From positions 49,298-113,297 of the forward strand of contig JAGARU010000124.1 of assembly GCA_017622085.1 (NCBI GenBank): a stretch of DNA of 64,000 bases, given 5' to 3'. This stretch comes from Clostridia bacterium (GTDB taxonomy: Bacteria; Bacillota; Clostridia; Oscillospirales; CAG-272). The position numbers were made by a program, and so were the translations under genes. Below the pieces are notes generated by a model that saw nothing but the letters and a program-made list of their open reading frames with translations, did not search any database and was not told where the DNA came from. Position 1 is the stretch's first letter, and the number at the start of each line of letters is the position of its first letter. Positions 63,117 to 64,000 of this stretch are shown here, piece after piece.

Positions 63117-63841
63117 AAATTTTAATCGTAAACGACGACGGTATCCACGCGCCCGGTATTATGTACTTGACCAAATGGGCTCAAAAGCTTGGTGACGTTA
63201 CCGTGATTGCCCCAAAGCGGGAGCAGAGCGGCAAGAGCCACAGCATCAACATTGTGGATTCCTTTGAGATCAAAACGGTGGATTTCCTGCCTGGCGTCAA
63301 GGCCTACCGCGTGGACTCCAGTCCCTCCGATTGCAGCCGTTTCGGCATTCTGGGCCTCAAGCAGGAGTACGATCTGGTTCTCTCCGGCATCAACAACGGC
63401 TACAATATGGGTCGCGACATCGTGTACTCCGGTACCGTGGGCGCTATTTTCGAGGCCTGTAGCCTCGGCGCCAAGCGCGCCATTGCGGTCTCCACCTGCC
63501 CCTCCAATCTGGACCAAGCCATCGAGCAGATGGATCGCGTATACGATTTCATCCTGAAAAACGATCTCTTTTCCTATAACCCTCTGTATAACGTGAATAT
63601 CTCTCCCGAGTCGGAGCAGATCTACATCACCCGGCAGGGCGGGGCATACTACCTGGACGATTTTGTCAACCAGGGCGGAGATCTTTATAAGCAGTGCGGA
63701 AAAATGGTGTTCAACGATAAAAACGATTATTCCTTGGATACCGATGCCGTTCTTCACGGCCACATCTCCATTTCTCCCCTCACCGTGGAGCGGACCAACG
63801 TGGACGTGTTCCGTCGGCTTTCCGAACAACTGAATCCGTAA
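63113..63841 (+). CDS. surE: 5'/3'-nucleotidase SurE
   Basis: SurE removes phosphate from nucleoside monophosphates (5' and 3') and short polyphosphate. The 242-residue protein has the metal motif LIVNDDGIHAPGI (Asp-Asp), the AP-x-R-x-QSGKSHSIN region, SGINNGYNMGRDIVYSGTVGAIFEA, and the C-terminal dimer part. It overlaps the second DHH gene. The order DHH-DHH-SurE suggests a nucleotide-salvage unit in which oligonucleotide and pAp breakdown yields monophosphates for SurE. Confidence 0.93.
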   Translation: MKILIVNDDGIHAPGIMYLTKWAQKLGDVTVIAPKREQSGKSHSINIVDSFEIKTVDFLPGVKAYRVDSSPSDCSRFGILGLKQEYDLVLSGINNGYNMGRDIVYSGTVGAIFEACSLGAKRAIAVSTCPSNLDQAIEQMDRVYDFILKNDLFSYNPLYNVNISPESEQIYITRQGGAYYLDDFVNQGGDLYKQCGKMVFNDKNDYSLDTDAVLHGHISISPLTVERTNVDVFRRLSEQLNP

Positions 63842-63927
63842 ATAAAAAACTGCCGAGCAAATGCCGTGGCTTCTTAAGGACAGTTTCTGAGAATTAAGAA
63901 CTACGAGCATTGCGAAGGCGAAGAAAG

Positions 63928-63965
63928 ATACGAGAACATTTCGGTGTTTCTCGTATTTTTCTTTT
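63928..63965 (+). terminator. Terminator after surE
   Basis: ATACGAGAA pairs with TTCTCGTAT around a loop of about 15 bases, followed by a T-rich run (TTTTTCTTTTTT). No gene is seen from 63842 to the window end. Confidence 0.7.
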
Positions 63966-64000
63966 TTGCACATTTGCAGATTTTCCGTCTTTATAGTACA

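Overview
The window looks like chromosomal DNA of an anaerobic, endospore-forming member of the Bacillota (class Clostridia), most likely a gut commensal. The evidence is Gram-positive style promoters (TTGACA, 17 bp, TATAAT), AGGAGG-like ribosome binding sites, sporulation-type genes (SpoIID, SpoVB-like, SpoVT), a bile-salt-hydrolase-type enzyme, several glycosidases, and a tetrahydrofolate riboswitch with an ECF folate transporter. I see no phage, insertion sequence, CRISPR array or rRNA. Genes are densely packed and many overlap by ATGA. The assignment to a family or genus is left open.

Layout. 1-8.1 kb: the tail of a sugar-dehydrogenase-like gene, then a plus-strand run of coaE, a lytic transglycosylase, an M18 aminopeptidase, a KDPG-aldolase/VOC fusion, prfA, a Sua5-type tsaC and an orphan topoisomerase A subunit. 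8.1-15.3 kb: an envelope protein, a SpoIID protein, a DUF2974 hydrolase, a convergent SpoVB-like flippase, tRNA-Thr, rsmA and a DUF554 protein. 15.3-20.2 kb, minus strand: a MarR-DegV unit with clear operators, and a four-gene unit of two MutS-like ATPases plus two tiny membrane proteins. 20.5-26.9 kb, plus strand: an epimerase, a radical SAM protein, tcdA and a GH38 alpha-mannosidase. 26.9-33.5 kb, minus strand: ligA, an orphan solute-binding lipoprotein with a TTPAP repeat stalk, and a zinc ABC transporter behind a Fur-family box. 33.6-35.6 kb: THF riboswitch, folT, folC. 35.7-47.6 kb: small plus-strand units (regulators, threonine aldolase family, FliB-like protein, bile salt hydrolase, ZIP transporter, sfsA, MFS permease) with spoVT, tRNA-Ser and a DUF4234 gene on the minus strand. 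47.6-58.6 kb, minus strand: rtcB, then the complete F-type ATP synthase operon (atpIBEFHAGDC) followed without a visible promoter by GH29, GH43 and a small ferredoxin. 58.7-64 kb: a GH43-type enzyme, a decayed leucine-rich-repeat gene, a stand-alone 5' nuclease, two tandem DHH phosphoesterases and surE.

How it fits together. The ATP synthase c subunit carries a glutamate in both helices, the pattern of sodium-coupled anaerobe rotors, and its epsilon subunit lacks the regulatory C-terminal helices. Folate uptake and polyglutamylation are joined in one riboswitch-controlled unit. Zinc uptake appears repressor controlled. Glycan use (mannosidase, fucosidase-like, xylosidase, GH43) is cytoplasmic and scattered rather than in one large locus. 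The least explained cassette is the pair of MutS-like ATPases, both with Asn in place of the Walker B Asp, co-transcribed with two membrane miniproteins.
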